From Ascidiaceihabitans donghaensis (lineage in GTDB: Bacteria; Pseudomonadota; Alphaproteobacteria; Rhodobacterales; Rhodobacteraceae): DNA of 64,000 nt. The stretch lies in the NCBI RefSeq assembly GCF_900302465.1, contig NZ_OMOR01000001.1, forward strand, positions 3,566,729 through 3,630,728, in the 5' to 3' direction. Below, in pieces: positions 24,104 through 32,562 of this stretch (position 1 is its first letter; each line of letters starts with the position of its first letter). Under the pieces are notes generated by a model that was not told the origin of the DNA, made no database searches, and saw nothing but the letters and a program-made list of their open reading frames with translations. Position numbers and translations under genes: made by a program.

Positions 24104-25312
24104 ATGACCACACGTCCTGATTTTCACCGCTTCCACAATGGCACAAAAGCGCCGTTGCAATTCGCCGTTGCCGAATACGAGGCACGGCTCGCAGACCTAC
24201 GCAAGCGTATGGTTGCGTTAGGCGTCGACGCCGCTGTGCTGACTTCTATGCACAATGTGTCTTACTATTCCGGCTTCACGTACTGCGCCTTTGGCCGCCC
24301 TTATGCTGTCGTTGTAACGGCCACAGAATGCGTCACCCTCAGCGCGGGCATTGATGCGGGCCAACCCTGGCGTCGGTCCTGGTGCGACAACATCACCTAC
24401 ACCGACTGGCAGCGCGACAACTTCTGGCGTGCCGCCTTGTCTGTGGCGGGATCAGGCAAAGTCGTTGGGTACGAATCCGATCACCTGAGTCTCTTGCAGA
24501 TGGAAAAACTACGCGGGTTCTTGTCCCCCTCCAAAACCGTGGACCTCTACGAGACCACAATGGTGCAACGGATGCACAAATCTGCTGCTGAAATCGAATT
24601 GATCCGCGCGGGCGCCGCTGTCGCAGACGTAGGTGGGTATGCGGTGCGCGATGCCGTCAAGGCAGGGGTGCGCGAAATTGACGTGGCCATGGCAGGCCGC
24701 GACGCGATGGAACTGGAAATCGCCAAACGCTTCCCCGACGCGGAATACCGCGACACATGGATCTGGTTCCAGTCGGGCCTGAACACCGACGGCGCTCACA
24801 ACCCCGTCACCGCCCGCATATTGGAACGCGGTGACATCCTATCGTTGAACACCTTCCCCATGATCTCGGGCTACTACACCGCGTTGGAACGGACCATGTT
24901 TGTGGAAACCGTGGACGATGCGAGCCTTGGGTATTGGGAAGCCAACATCGGCGCGCATGAACTGGGCATGTCCTTGCTGAAACCCGGCGCGTCCTGCGCA
25001 GAAGTTACCGCTGGCGTGAACGCATTTTTCGCAGAACGCGACCTTCTGCAGCATCGCACATTTGGGTACGGCCATTCCTTTGGTGTGCTGTCCCACTACT
25101 ACGGACGCGAAGCAGGGTTAGAGCTGCGCGAAGACATCGGCACAGTGCTGGAACCCGGCATGGTGATTTCAATGGAGCCGATGCTCACGATCCCGGATGG
25201 CACACCGGGCGCAGGCGGCTACCGCGAACATGACATTTTGATCATCACCGAAGACGGGGCCGAAAACATCACAGGCTACCCCTACGGTCCCGACTTTAAC
25301 GTGGTGACCTAA
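24104..25312 (+). CDS. Creatinase (creatine amidinohydrolase)
   Basis: 402 residues; hydrolyses creatine to sarcosine and urea. The sequence follows Pseudomonas creatinase along its length, e.g. SYYSGFTYCAFGRPYAVVVT, YTDWQRDN, WFQSGLNTDGAHNPVT, YYTALERTMF, YGHSFGVLSHYYGREAGLEL and PGAGGYREHDILI. The catalytic residues fall at the same numbers as in the P. putida enzyme: His232, Glu262, His324, Arg335, Glu358, His376. Like other creatinases of the M24 pita-bread fold it lacks the full set of metal ligands of aminopeptidases. A strong AAGGAGG box precedes the ATG. Sarcosine could be fed to a flavoprotein such as the one at 61078-63537. Confidence 0.93.
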   Translation: MTTRPDFHRFHNGTKAPLQFAVAEYEARLADLRKRMVALGVDAAVLTSMHNVSYYSGFTYCAFGRPYAVVVTATECVTLSAGIDAGQPWRRSWCDNITYTDWQRDNFWRAALSVAGSGKVVGYESDHLSLLQMEKLRGFLSPSKTVDLYETTMVQRMHKSAAEIELIRAGAAVADVGGYAVRDAVKAGVREIDVAMAGRDAMELEIAKRFPDAEYRDTWIWFQSGLNTDGAHNPVTARILERGDILSLNTFPMISGYYTALERTMFVETVDDASLGYWEANIGAHELGMSLLKPGASCAEVTAGVNAFFAERDLLQHRTFGYGHSFGVLSHYYGREAGLELREDIGTVLEPGMVISMEPMLTIPDGTPGAGGYREHDILIITEDGAENITGYPYGPDFNVVT

Positions 25313-25318
25313 AACATC

Positions 25319-25344
25319 GAAGGGTCGGGTTTTCCTGACCCTTC
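25319..25344. terminator. Hairpin after creatinase
   Basis: GAAGGGTC (25319-25326) pairs with GACCCTTC (25337-25344) with a T-rich loop. Position fits a terminator, but there is no T run on the plus side. Confidence 0.6.
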
Positions 25345-25415
25345 AATTCCCTCTATCTGCCTTTCCTTTGCCGCTTTCATTTGCAACACTTTGGCCAAAT
25401 CACTGAGTGGGCTGA

Positions 25416-25443
25416 TGTAAATCTTATTTACATTGACTATATA
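25416..25443 (+). promoter_or_regulatory. Promoter with perfect dyad ahead of the eight-gene unknown cluster
   Basis: TGTAAAT-CTT-ATTTACA (25416-25432) is a perfect 7+3+7 dyad. TATATA (25438-25443) is a good -10 sequence, and TGTAAA at 25416 is a possible weak -35 at 16 bases, so a dimeric regulator bound to the dyad would cover the promoter. The first gene starts at 25475 after GGGAG. The regulator is unknown; none is encoded within the cluster. Confidence 0.5.
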
Positions 25444-25474
25444 GGCCCTAAGCAATTGAACACGGGAGTTATTT

Positions 25475-26548
25475 ATGGCTGATTTTGACGCGCAGGTTCG
25501 GGAATCCCAATCGCAGGTGGCCGAGGCACAATCCAAAATCGCTGAGCTATCCAGCCGCATCGAGGCCGCGCGCGCCAAGATGAAGTCGGGCGATGAGGCG
25601 ATGATGGACATCGAAAACGCATCCCTTGAGGACGTGCACGCCCACACCGACGTGATGAACGCCAATATCGCGGAACTGATTATGGGGCTGGATGATGTGA
25701 CATCGGCCTTCTCCCAAGACTTTGACGAGATGCGCAACAAGACGGGCTGGGAGAGCTTTGTGGGCATTTTTGCCAAGGCCAAATCCGACAGCATGCGGCA
25801 GGAACGTGTGCGCACGGCCTCAATTGACGACAAGTTGCAGGATTTGATCGGCAAGTCCGATGTCATTGTGAAGCTGCTGGAAGGCCAGTTGTCGATGCTG
25901 GAAGAGCAAAAGGTGAAGGTTGAAGCGAACCTGACCGAGACGCTGGACGAACGCGAAATGACCGTGGGCGAACTGTCGACCTTGCAAGCCGACATTCAAG
26001 CGATGGACCCCAAGATCATCACCGTTGAAAACGCCATTGCATCGGAACAAGACGCCGCCAAGCGCACGGCCCTTGAGACCGAACTGGCCGAGTTGAACAG
26101 CACCTACAACGAAATGGTGCAGGAAGAACAAGTGAAGCTGGCAAAGTCTCAGACACTTGAGCGCTATATCGAGAAGGGTAAAACCTGGGTTGATTCCTTG
26201 CAAAACCAAGCGGCCACACAGATGGTTCTGATCAACAAGCTGCAAACAGACACCAAGCAACGTGTTGTTCTTTATGACGCTTTGACCAAATCCCTGAAAA
26301 CCGCGCAACAACAAGACGTCGCCCACCGCATCAACGAAATCGGTGTGCAAACCGACCAAGAAGCGCAATCCGCGATGGCAGGCATTGGGGCCGCGACCAA
26401 CAAGCGGATGGCCGAAATGATGGAAGCGCACGAGGATCACATGGTCTTTGCGCGGGATGTGCTGGAGCAGAAGGCAAAGGCGGATGAACGCTTTGCGCGG
26501 CGATTCCAGCAGATTGTCGAAAAGCATGACAGCAATCAGTACGGGTGA
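25475..26548 (+). CDS. Long coiled-coil protein, first gene of unknown AAA+ cluster
   Basis: 357 residues, soluble, nearly all helical, rich in Glu, Gln, Ala and Lys with long heptad-like stretches (about 1-60, 120-210, 220-350). A central non-coil patch, KTGWESFVGIFAKAKSD, may be an interaction site. There is no signal peptide, membrane helix or catalytic motif. The C-terminal half, with its repeated helical pattern, recalls the shape of TelA/KlaA (toxic-anion resistance) proteins, but I cannot claim homology. It is followed after 24 bases by a tiny membrane protein gene and then the rest of the cluster. Confidence 0.75.
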   Translation: MADFDAQVRESQSQVAEAQSKIAELSSRIEAARAKMKSGDEAMMDIENASLEDVHAHTDVMNANIAELIMGLDDVTSAFSQDFDEMRNKTGWESFVGIFAKAKSDSMRQERVRTASIDDKLQDLIGKSDVIVKLLEGQLSMLEEQKVKVEANLTETLDEREMTVGELSTLQADIQAMDPKIITVENAIASEQDAAKRTALETELAELNSTYNEMVQEEQVKLAKSQTLERYIEKGKTWVDSLQNQAATQMVLINKLQTDTKQRVVLYDALTKSLKTAQQQDVAHRINEIGVQTDQEAQSAMAGIGAATNKRMAEMMEAHEDHMVFARDVLEQKAKADERFARRFQQIVEKHDSNQYG

Positions 26549-26572
26549 TCCTTTGACCAAGGATTTGTCCAT

Positions 26573-26752
26573 ATGATGCGGATTTTCATTGCTGCTGGCG
26601 CGATCTTGGGTGGTGTTGCTGCCTTCCAGTTCAGTGAAGTGATTGGGATGGCGTTTGCGATTCCTTTGATCAAGGGCATCGTTATCGGCGCACTCGTGGG
26701 TTTTGTGGTCTGGCTTGTTCTACGTGTATTTCTGGAGACACAGTTGTGGTGA
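26573..26752 (+). CDS. 59-residue two-helix membrane protein
   Basis: Small gene with starts ATG-ATG (26573 or 26576). The product MMRIFIAAGAILGGVAAFQF is followed by SEVIGMAF and then a second hydrophobic stretch (IKGIVIGALVGFVVWLVLRVF), so it is a helical hairpin in the inner membrane. The glycine-rich helices (GAILGG, GIVIGALVG) suggest tight helix packing or oligomers. It overlaps the start of the next gene, which supports real translation. Function unknown; a membrane anchor for the neighbouring soluble proteins is a guess. Confidence 0.7.
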   Translation: MMRIFIAAGAILGGVAAFQFSEVIGMAFAIPLIKGIVIGALVGFVVWLVLRVFLETQLW

Positions 26753-27873
26753 TGGAAAGCAAAAACACTGAGACAAAAGGTCTGACCGACCTGTTCGCCT
26801 CGCGCCGTTATTTCCGAAAATTTGCAGGCATCCTGCAGCACATGACCCGTGTGGCGGGGGTGATGGAAGCCGAAGGGCGGTTGAACCGGGCCGAGGTGAA
26901 TATTCTGACGCGCTACGCCACGTCTTTGCACTTCACTTTTCAGGCGCTCAGTTACAAATATCTGCTGGTCGGGCGTGATACGGGGCGGTTCTTTGGATCG
27001 CTTGAAATTGACACCAAAGAAAGCGGGTTTCCGGCCTCGGATGAAATTCTGACCATGGCCAATGACGCGCAGCAGGCCGAACGCCACTTGCGTGAAATGC
27101 CATCCGAGGACGAATTGAAGTCGCAGATGGTTGGCGTGATTTTAGGCGAACGTGAAATTCCAACAAAGTTGCAATTCGCCTTGTCGCAACGCCTTTATTA
27201 TCAGGAGCTGTCGCGCGGCGACTTGTTCTGGGCGCGTAATGATCCGGAGGTGCAATGGTTGGGCGATGCCGGCGCCGGTCGGCGGCGGTTTTTGCTGCAT
27301 TGGGCGGTCTACGACAGTCAGGTCAACCTGCCTGTGATCTATATGATGGAACTTGAAGACAGCGGCAAAACGGCCCTGCCCAAAGACCAACGTCGTTGGC
27401 CTGAGGTGCAAGCGCATCTGATGGCGCAGGCCATGGCGGGGCTGAAGCTGATGACCATCGCCAAAGGCTTTGACGAAGATTTTGACGATCTGCACCCCAA
27501 ACGCATGCGCCGGTTTCATGTGGGGCCAATGTATTCGGATGCATTTACGCGCCAGTCGGGTCCGATGGCGCAAGTTTTAGCACAAGCGAAAGCGCCTGCG
27601 GGGCAAGATTGGGCTTTGGTCTGGACAGAAGAAGAATTGGAAAGCGAACGCGTGGTTGAAGAACGTTCGGGCTGGTTTTCGACCGTTGAACGCGAGGTGT
27701 TTGCGCTTGATCCCTTTGCCGGGCGCGGTGCGGATACGGGGGCCACACGCATGGAGCGGTCGATTGTTGTACCGCAGCGCCCCTATCAGGTGCTGGAAGA
27801 GTTGAACCCGCCGGGATTTGGGTCTGTTCGCAAGTTTGTCGTTAGCCCACAGGGGCGCGTTTTGCGGTACTGA
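26746..27873 (+). CDS. Unknown 375-residue soluble protein of the AAA+ cluster
   Basis: No signal peptide or membrane helix. The N-terminus is basic and helical (LFASRRYFRKFAGILQHMTR), the middle holds aromatic-rich segments (FALSQRLYYQELSRGDLFWAR, RRRFLLHWAVYDSQVNLPVIY) and the C-terminus has FVVSPQGRVLRY. I do not recognise a family. GTG 26746 is favoured by GGAGA seven bases upstream; ATG 26752, which overlaps the preceding TGA, is the alternative. Ninety bases separate it from the ATPase gene; that gap holds a G-rich sequence resembling the repeats found at 32503 and 56201. Confidence 0.75.
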   Translation: MVMESKNTETKGLTDLFASRRYFRKFAGILQHMTRVAGVMEAEGRLNRAEVNILTRYATSLHFTFQALSYKYLLVGRDTGRFFGSLEIDTKESGFPASDEILTMANDAQQAERHLREMPSEDELKSQMVGVILGEREIPTKLQFALSQRLYYQELSRGDLFWARNDPEVQWLGDAGAGRRRFLLHWAVYDSQVNLPVIYMMELEDSGKTALPKDQRRWPEVQAHLMAQAMAGLKLMTIAKGFDEDFDDLHPKRMRRFHVGPMYSDAFTRQSGPMAQVLAQAKAPAGQDWALVWTEEELESERVVEERSGWFSTVEREVFALDPFAGRGADTGATRMERSIVVPQRPYQVLEELNPPGFGSVRKFVVSPQGRVLRY

Positions 27874-27963
27874 CGGGACCCTCCGGGGGAGGTTTGTTTG
27901 GCGAGATGAAGCGGAGGGATCTGTTTTGATTTCAGGCCAGTGTGATTTGAAGAGGGATTTGAA

Positions 27964-29886
27964 ATGAGCCAAACATCTGACCAGATGGAGCTTCGCGAGA
28001 GCGATATTGTAAAGCATTACGATATGGCGCTGGCCATGTTGCAGGGCTTTGATCATGCGCCGCGTATTGGCAAAGCTGTGGTTGAAGACGCACCTGAGCG
28101 GTCATCGGGCATTGGGACGCGCCGTCGCTTTCGCTCGACCACGCCAGGGCTTGTGACGCGCCGCACAGCCGTTTCTGGTGCCGTTCAGGTGATGGCGCGG
28201 ATTGAGGATGATGCACTCGTGACGCCCTTGCAGGCCACCGTGATGAATGCGTTGCGCCGCGCGGTGTCCATCGCCTTGGCCGTGGCAGAGGAATACGCGG
28301 AAAGCTCTGGCTTGGGTGATTTGAAGCGCTCGAACTTGGAAGGGTCCTTGCCCACCGCGCGCAAGACCGAGTTTTCGGAATTGCTGGCGGCGGAGGCACT
28401 GATCACCCTTTATGTTTTTGGCAATGCCACGGCCTATTTGCTGTCCCCCCATGCCTCAGAGGTCACTGTTGAACTGGGTGACGTTGAAGAGGTTCTGACC
28501 GATAACGGCCAGACCGCTTTGCATGGCGCACTTTGGGAGTTGGATCAGGACCTTGCGGCCCATGCATCCGATGATGCACGGCTTGTGGCGACGGTTTCGG
28601 GCTTTGCCGAGGCCTTGATGGAAAAGGTCGCCTTGCGTGCCGGATCAGCCCCACGTTTGGAGACGTTCGCGAATGCCACTTGGCGCGTTGAGGCGGATGA
28701 TTTCACCGTTGCGGGCTTTTCCCCGGCGTCCAAGGCCAAGTCCACAACGCTGACCATGTCCTTCAAGAAACCCAACGAGGTCGTGGGCAACCACATCGCC
28801 AAATATCAAGCGATGAAGCTGTCCAAGATGCTCATGGCCTATGATTTTGACCGCCGTTTGAACCCGTTTGCGGAGCTTGGCGGGTTCATCTTTACCTTCA
28901 TGGGCGACGGCAAACCGGGAACGGGCAAGACCACGCTGATCCAGATGATGGCGGGGATGGTGAACGACTATTGCGGGATCGCGGGCTATCCGTTTCGCTA
29001 CCAGAACCTGAGCACAGACAACATCGACAGCTATCAGGGTAAATCAGGTCAGAACGCAAAAGCATTTATCAACAACGTGTTGGACCCGTCCGTGATCGGC
29101 TTTGGCACCATTGACGATATTGACCAGTTGGCTGGGAAACGTGGAGATCGGCAGTCGTCGGCGGGGCAGCTGGAAATCACTGCCGTGCTGATGGAAAGCT
29201 TTGCAGGCGCCAATACGGTCGTGCGCGGCAATTGCACCTTTGGCATGTTTTCGAACTATCCCGAGAATGTGGATGATGCGTTGCGCCAACGGGCGGGCGC
29301 ACGGTTCTTGGTCGATGGGCCACAAACCCGCGAGGATTACATCGACATCCTGTACCTGCTGATGGGCAAAAACCACGACATCCCCACAGGCGCGCATGAG
29401 GTGTTTAGCGCGCAAGAAATCAAATCGGCGGTGGCCGCATCGTTTGAAAGCCACGCGAAGCCCCATGAAGAGGGGCTGATGCGGGTGTTTGATCAGGTGT
29501 CCTCGGAAATTGGTGAATTGGACACGATTGCGAAGCTCGGCACCTATCTGAAAGGCATCCAAGAGGCGGACGAGCGGTTCACCGGTCGCGCGATCAAGAA
29601 CATCACGGATGCGGTGAAAGTGCGGGCGATGGACTTCGAATTGCCCGATGAATGGATGGAGGAACCCGACCTGTTCCTGTTCAAGGATTACGACACCAAG
29701 AAGGGCATGATTTCGGAGCTGCGCCAGCCGATCACGGTGGACATGGTGGTGCAGGAGATCAATCGCTACGCGGATTCCGAGTTTAGGTATGCGGATAAGT
29801 CGGATGAGGTAGCGATTGAGGGGATGGTGCGGGATATGGGGCGTCAGGTTGAGGCGAAGAAGCGGTTTTTGGGAGGGGAAGGGTGA
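27964..29886 (+). CDS. AAA+ ATPase of unknown function
   Basis: 640 residues. The first 300 or so are a family-specific domain without recognisable motifs. The ATPase core spans about 300-470: Walker A GDGKPGTGKTT (about 314-324), Walker B GFGTIDDIDQL (about 378-388), sensor-1-like FSNYPENVDDALRQRAGARF (about 430-450) with arginines that could serve as fingers. The C-terminal 170 residues are charged and helical, including a second unknown region (ELPDEWMEEPDLFLFKDYD). The GTG of a membrane protein overlaps its stop (GTGA). It is the only enzyme visible in the cluster and presumably drives assembly or remodelling of its neighbours. Confidence 0.85.
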   Translation: MSQTSDQMELRESDIVKHYDMALAMLQGFDHAPRIGKAVVEDAPERSSGIGTRRRFRSTTPGLVTRRTAVSGAVQVMARIEDDALVTPLQATVMNALRRAVSIALAVAEEYAESSGLGDLKRSNLEGSLPTARKTEFSELLAAEALITLYVFGNATAYLLSPHASEVTVELGDVEEVLTDNGQTALHGALWELDQDLAAHASDDARLVATVSGFAEALMEKVALRAGSAPRLETFANATWRVEADDFTVAGFSPASKAKSTTLTMSFKKPNEVVGNHIAKYQAMKLSKMLMAYDFDRRLNPFAELGGFIFTFMGDGKPGTGKTTLIQMMAGMVNDYCGIAGYPFRYQNLSTDNIDSYQGKSGQNAKAFINNVLDPSVIGFGTIDDIDQLAGKRGDRQSSAGQLEITAVLMESFAGANTVVRGNCTFGMFSNYPENVDDALRQRAGARFLVDGPQTREDYIDILYLLMGKNHDIPTGAHEVFSAQEIKSAVAASFESHAKPHEEGLMRVFDQVSSEIGELDTIAKLGTYLKGIQEADERFTGRAIKNITDAVKVRAMDFELPDEWMEEPDLFLFKDYDTKKGMISELRQPITVDMVVQEINRYADSEFRYADKSDEVAIEGMVRDMGRQVEAKKRFLGGEG

Positions 29887-30209
29887 ATTGTGTCTCCTTC
29901 CTCGCAATTTCAGCCGTCGTACTTTTAGTTGAGTATTCAGTGTTCTTTTTTGTTGGAAAATTCATTGGTCAATTCTTGATCCCGTTCGGGGTTATCAAGA
30001 CTGTCGTTGCTCTTGCAATTTCTTATGGTGTTTTCATGGCGTCACTTTCTTTGGTCATTCCACTTGTTATGTTGCAAGGCGGACCAGAATCAAAACACTT
30101 CTGTATCGAATGGGTGGATACCACTGTCACAACTTTAATAATGCTTGGGTCCGTATTTTATCTGATCATCATAGTATATTCTATCTGGCGAAAGGTAACC
30201 TTAATATGA
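29883..30209 (+). CDS. Small AT-rich membrane protein coupled to the AAA+ ATPase
   Basis: 108 residues with three hydrophobic helices (about 4-24, 36-60, 82-102). GTG start overlaps the ATPase stop, and its own TGA overlaps the ATG of the next gene, so it is translationally coupled on both sides. The DNA is clearly richer in A+T than the neighbours and uses T-ending codons not favoured around it. Hydrophobic codons account for part of this, but recent acquisition or relaxed selection is possible. No family recognised. Confidence 0.7.
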   Translation: MNCVSFLAISAVVLLVEYSVFFFVGKFIGQFLIPFGVIKTVVALAISYGVFMASLSLVIPLVMLQGGPESKHFCIEWVDTTVTTLIMLGSVFYLIIIVYSIWRKVTLI

Positions 30210-31555
30210 AACGCCTCATCCAACGCGGCCTCATGTTTGGCAACCTGTTCCACGTCTCCTCGCCCGCCCTGGTCGAGCGCTACAATCGTGCGCTCAAACA
30301 CCTCACCGGAAAAACCACAACCCTAACCGATTTCCACATCGACATTTCCGGCTATGCCCCCGAGATCGGGGAGGAGCTGAACGACCACCTCTACCTTAAC
30401 CATGCGGGCGTCAATCGGCAGTTTATCCTGCTCAGCACCGATCAAAAACGCTGCCCCCTGCTGGGTGCGAAATTTTCGACCAGCTACACGATCTTGCGCG
30501 AATTCTTCGACACGAACGAGGCGCAACTCTTTGCCCTCACGGCCCGTGACGCGGTGGCGGGGGAGCTGGTCAACAGCGTCTATGACATCTCGACGCCGCA
30601 GCGCCTGTTTGACATTAGATCGGTGCAAATCGAGGCGGACACGACGCAGGGCACGGTGCAATCTGCGAACAACTTGGCCAAGAAAGTGGACCGCTTTCTG
30701 CAAGAAGACGACGCGTGGTTTGATGATGTGTTGATCGCGGAGATGATCGGCCTCGCGGGGGAAACGGGTGACGTGCGGCGCAATCCTGTGCGTTTGAACC
30801 ATATGGAGTTCGCACAGGAGAATTTTTGGACCGCGCATTTTGGCGGGCTTTACATTTTTCAGGCGACGGACAGACAGGCGGCGATCACCTCGCGCTCGAA
30901 AGAACCCCTTGGCGATCTGCCTGTGACGCGCACCTACGACATCACGGAACGCAACCGCATTGCGCAATTCCTTGACGATTGCAATCTGGTCGAACCCATC
31001 GTGAAGGCGCGTGGCGTCGATGCGGCGGCGATCCTGCGGCAAAAGATGGATTTCATCCTGATTGATGCGGTAGCGGGCACGGGTGTGGATCTGTCAAACA
31101 CCACCCGGCGCGATATGCGCCGCCTTGCGCGCGAACATTCCAGCCTTGTGCCAGAAGCGTACAAAGCCTTGGGGCAATTGGTGAATTGGGCGGAACATGG
31201 CGGGTCGTGGCCGAAGATTGATTCAGAACACCCTGCCTATTTCTACACGCTGCGGGCGGCTGATACCTCGGACAAAGACCTTGTGAATATGCTGCTGGCC
31301 GAGTTGTGCCCGCAAGACATCCGCCAGTTGTTCATTTGCCACAAAGAGCTGTTTTATGCGACTTATGCGGGGTGGTCGGACAGCAAGAAAGAGTATGTTG
31401 CGGACTATCTGGAGCGCGAGTACCAAGTGGATAAAGCGGGCGCGCGGGCGGCGTTGTTCGGGCATGAGGCGGCGATGGATGCGGCCCCCGGCCCGTGGGA
31501 TCGCAACGATATGATTGATCGCGTGGGTCCTTGGGGCGCGGTGAGGAGGCGTTAA
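30206..31555 (+). CDS. Unknown soluble protein, probably DUF6638 family
   Basis: 449 residues starting MKRLIQRGLMFGNLFHVSSP. No signal or membrane helix. Conserved-looking stretches include ERYNRALKHLTGKTTTLTDF, RQKMDFILIDAVAG and YATYAGWSDSKKEYVADYLE. I associate it with DUF6638, a Rhodobacterales family, from memory and with moderate certainty; no function is known. The start is set by the ATGA overlap with the preceding gene, not by an in-frame GC-poor extension. AGGAGG near its 3' end is the ribosome site of the next gene. Confidence 0.75.
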   Translation: MKRLIQRGLMFGNLFHVSSPALVERYNRALKHLTGKTTTLTDFHIDISGYAPEIGEELNDHLYLNHAGVNRQFILLSTDQKRCPLLGAKFSTSYTILREFFDTNEAQLFALTARDAVAGELVNSVYDISTPQRLFDIRSVQIEADTTQGTVQSANNLAKKVDRFLQEDDAWFDDVLIAEMIGLAGETGDVRRNPVRLNHMEFAQENFWTAHFGGLYIFQATDRQAAITSRSKEPLGDLPVTRTYDITERNRIAQFLDDCNLVEPIVKARGVDAAAILRQKMDFILIDAVAGTGVDLSNTTRRDMRRLAREHSSLVPEAYKALGQLVNWAEHGGSWPKIDSEHPAYFYTLRAADTSDKDLVNMLLAELCPQDIRQLFICHKELFYATYAGWSDSKKEYVADYLEREYQVDKAGARAALFGHEAAMDAAPGPWDRNDMIDRVGPWGAVRRR

Positions 31556-31556
31556 G

Positions 31557-31823
31557 ATGTTTGCATTGGCACGGTTGTTGTTCATGGGGTTCATTGTTCT
31601 GACAGTGGTTTACGTGAGCCTGTCGTTTTATTCACGCGCGGTGCGGCGCGGAAAGCTGAAGGCTGAATGGTACGATGGCCCCCAAACCACGGACATCGAC
31701 AGCTATGTGGATCAGGGGCTTGCCGACTATGATGGATCATTGCGGCGCAAACTGATCTTGGGGGTGTATATTGTGCCGTTCACCCTTATGTGTGTCATCA
31801 TCTATCTGACCAATTTCGCCTGA
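31557..31823 (+). CDS. 88-residue bitopic membrane protein of the AAA+ cluster
   Basis: Two membrane helices (about 4-25 and 66-86) flank a hydrophilic loop of 40 residues (KAEWYDGPQTTDIDSYVDQG). AGGAGG lies just before the ATG and the gene starts one base after the preceding stop. No family function known. Positive residues after helix 1 (RAVRRGK) place the loop in the cytoplasm, where it could contact the soluble cluster proteins. Confidence 0.75.
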   Translation: MFALARLLFMGFIVLTVVYVSLSFYSRAVRRGKLKAEWYDGPQTTDIDSYVDQGLADYDGSLRRKLILGVYIVPFTLMCVIIYLTNFA

Positions 31824-31838
31824 CCGGAGGGGCTTTTC

Positions 31839-32489
31839 GTGACCTATATCAAGTGGTTCTTTATCATCAGCTTCTGGGTCTTTGTGGCTGCGTTCTTTCA
31901 CTATACGCTGCCACAAAAGGACATCGTGCGGATCACCGACACCTACGAAAAACGGGTGGACTTTGGGGAAAACTCGATCTTTTGGGCCAGTGCAGACACG
32001 GGCACCGATGGCACGGCCGTGAACCGCGATGTGTTTTTCATCCAGACCCGACTTGCAAGCAGCGATGGCGTCATGGTCTACCGCAACGAAGACACTGGCT
32101 GGGGTTGGCCGCCTTATCTGAAATTCGACACCTCAAACCTTCAGGCAGAGGCCGCCGATGCCAAATCAACGGCAGCAGATCCACAATACGCGATCATTCG
32201 GCACTATGGATGGCGTAATGAATTTATGTCGATCTTCCCCAATGCACTGGACGTGAAGATCGTGGACGGACCAAATGCGTCTAAAGGCATCCCATGGATC
32301 AATATCATCGTGCTGACATTGTTTGCGATGGTCACCTATTTCATCTGGGTACGTTGGCGCCGCTTCCGCATCGCGCGAATTGATCCGACGCTTGAAGAAA
32401 TTCAAGACAATTGGGACGCAGCCGGAGACGCCGTTGATGAAAAGCGCGGGCGTATTCGCCGCTGGTTGGGAACGTGGAAAGCCAAATAG
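31839..32489 (+). CDS. DUF1523 family membrane protein
   Basis: 216 residues. Helix 1 (about 5-22) is followed by HYTLPQKDIVRITDTYEKRV, the recognisable DUF1523 segment, then a periplasmic domain of about 130 residues, helix 2 (about 155-173) and a basic cytoplasmic tail (WVRWRRFRIARIDPTLEE). Starts with GTG after CCGGAGGGG. It is the last gene of the cluster; a G-rich hairpin repeat follows its stop. DUF1523 has no known role; the periplasmic domain makes it the likely outward-facing component. Confidence 0.82.
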   Translation: MTYIKWFFIISFWVFVAAFFHYTLPQKDIVRITDTYEKRVDFGENSIFWASADTGTDGTAVNRDVFFIQTRLASSDGVMVYRNEDTGWGWPPYLKFDTSNLQAEAADAKSTAADPQYAIIRHYGWRNEFMSIFPNALDVKIVDGPNASKGIPWINIIVLTLFAMVTYFIWVRWRRFRIARIDPTLEEIQDNWDAAGDAVDEKRGRIRRWLGTWKAK

Positions 32490-32502
32490 TCCCCTGTTCA
32501 TC

Positions 32503-32555
32503 TCGCTAAATAAACCTCGGGGAGGTCGCACAGCGACGGGGGCTGGCCCCCCTGA
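32503..32555. repeat. G-rich post-gene hairpin repeat, copy A
   Basis: TCGCTAAATAAACCTCGGGG begins 13 bases after the DUF1523 stop and is followed by GTCGC-ACA-GCGAC and GGGGGC-TG-GCCCCC stems. The same architecture recurs at 56201-56252, also just after a stop codon. Such elements are common after genes in Rhodobacterales and probably serve as terminators or mRNA 3' ends. Confidence 0.6.
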
Positions 32556-32562
32556 TCCCGCT

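Noticed and set aside
25309-25995. Minus-strand open frame of 228 codons opposite the coiled-coil gene
   Set aside because: Serine-rich shadow of the helical Glu/Ala-rich gene; it also spans the promoter dyad and has no ribosome site.
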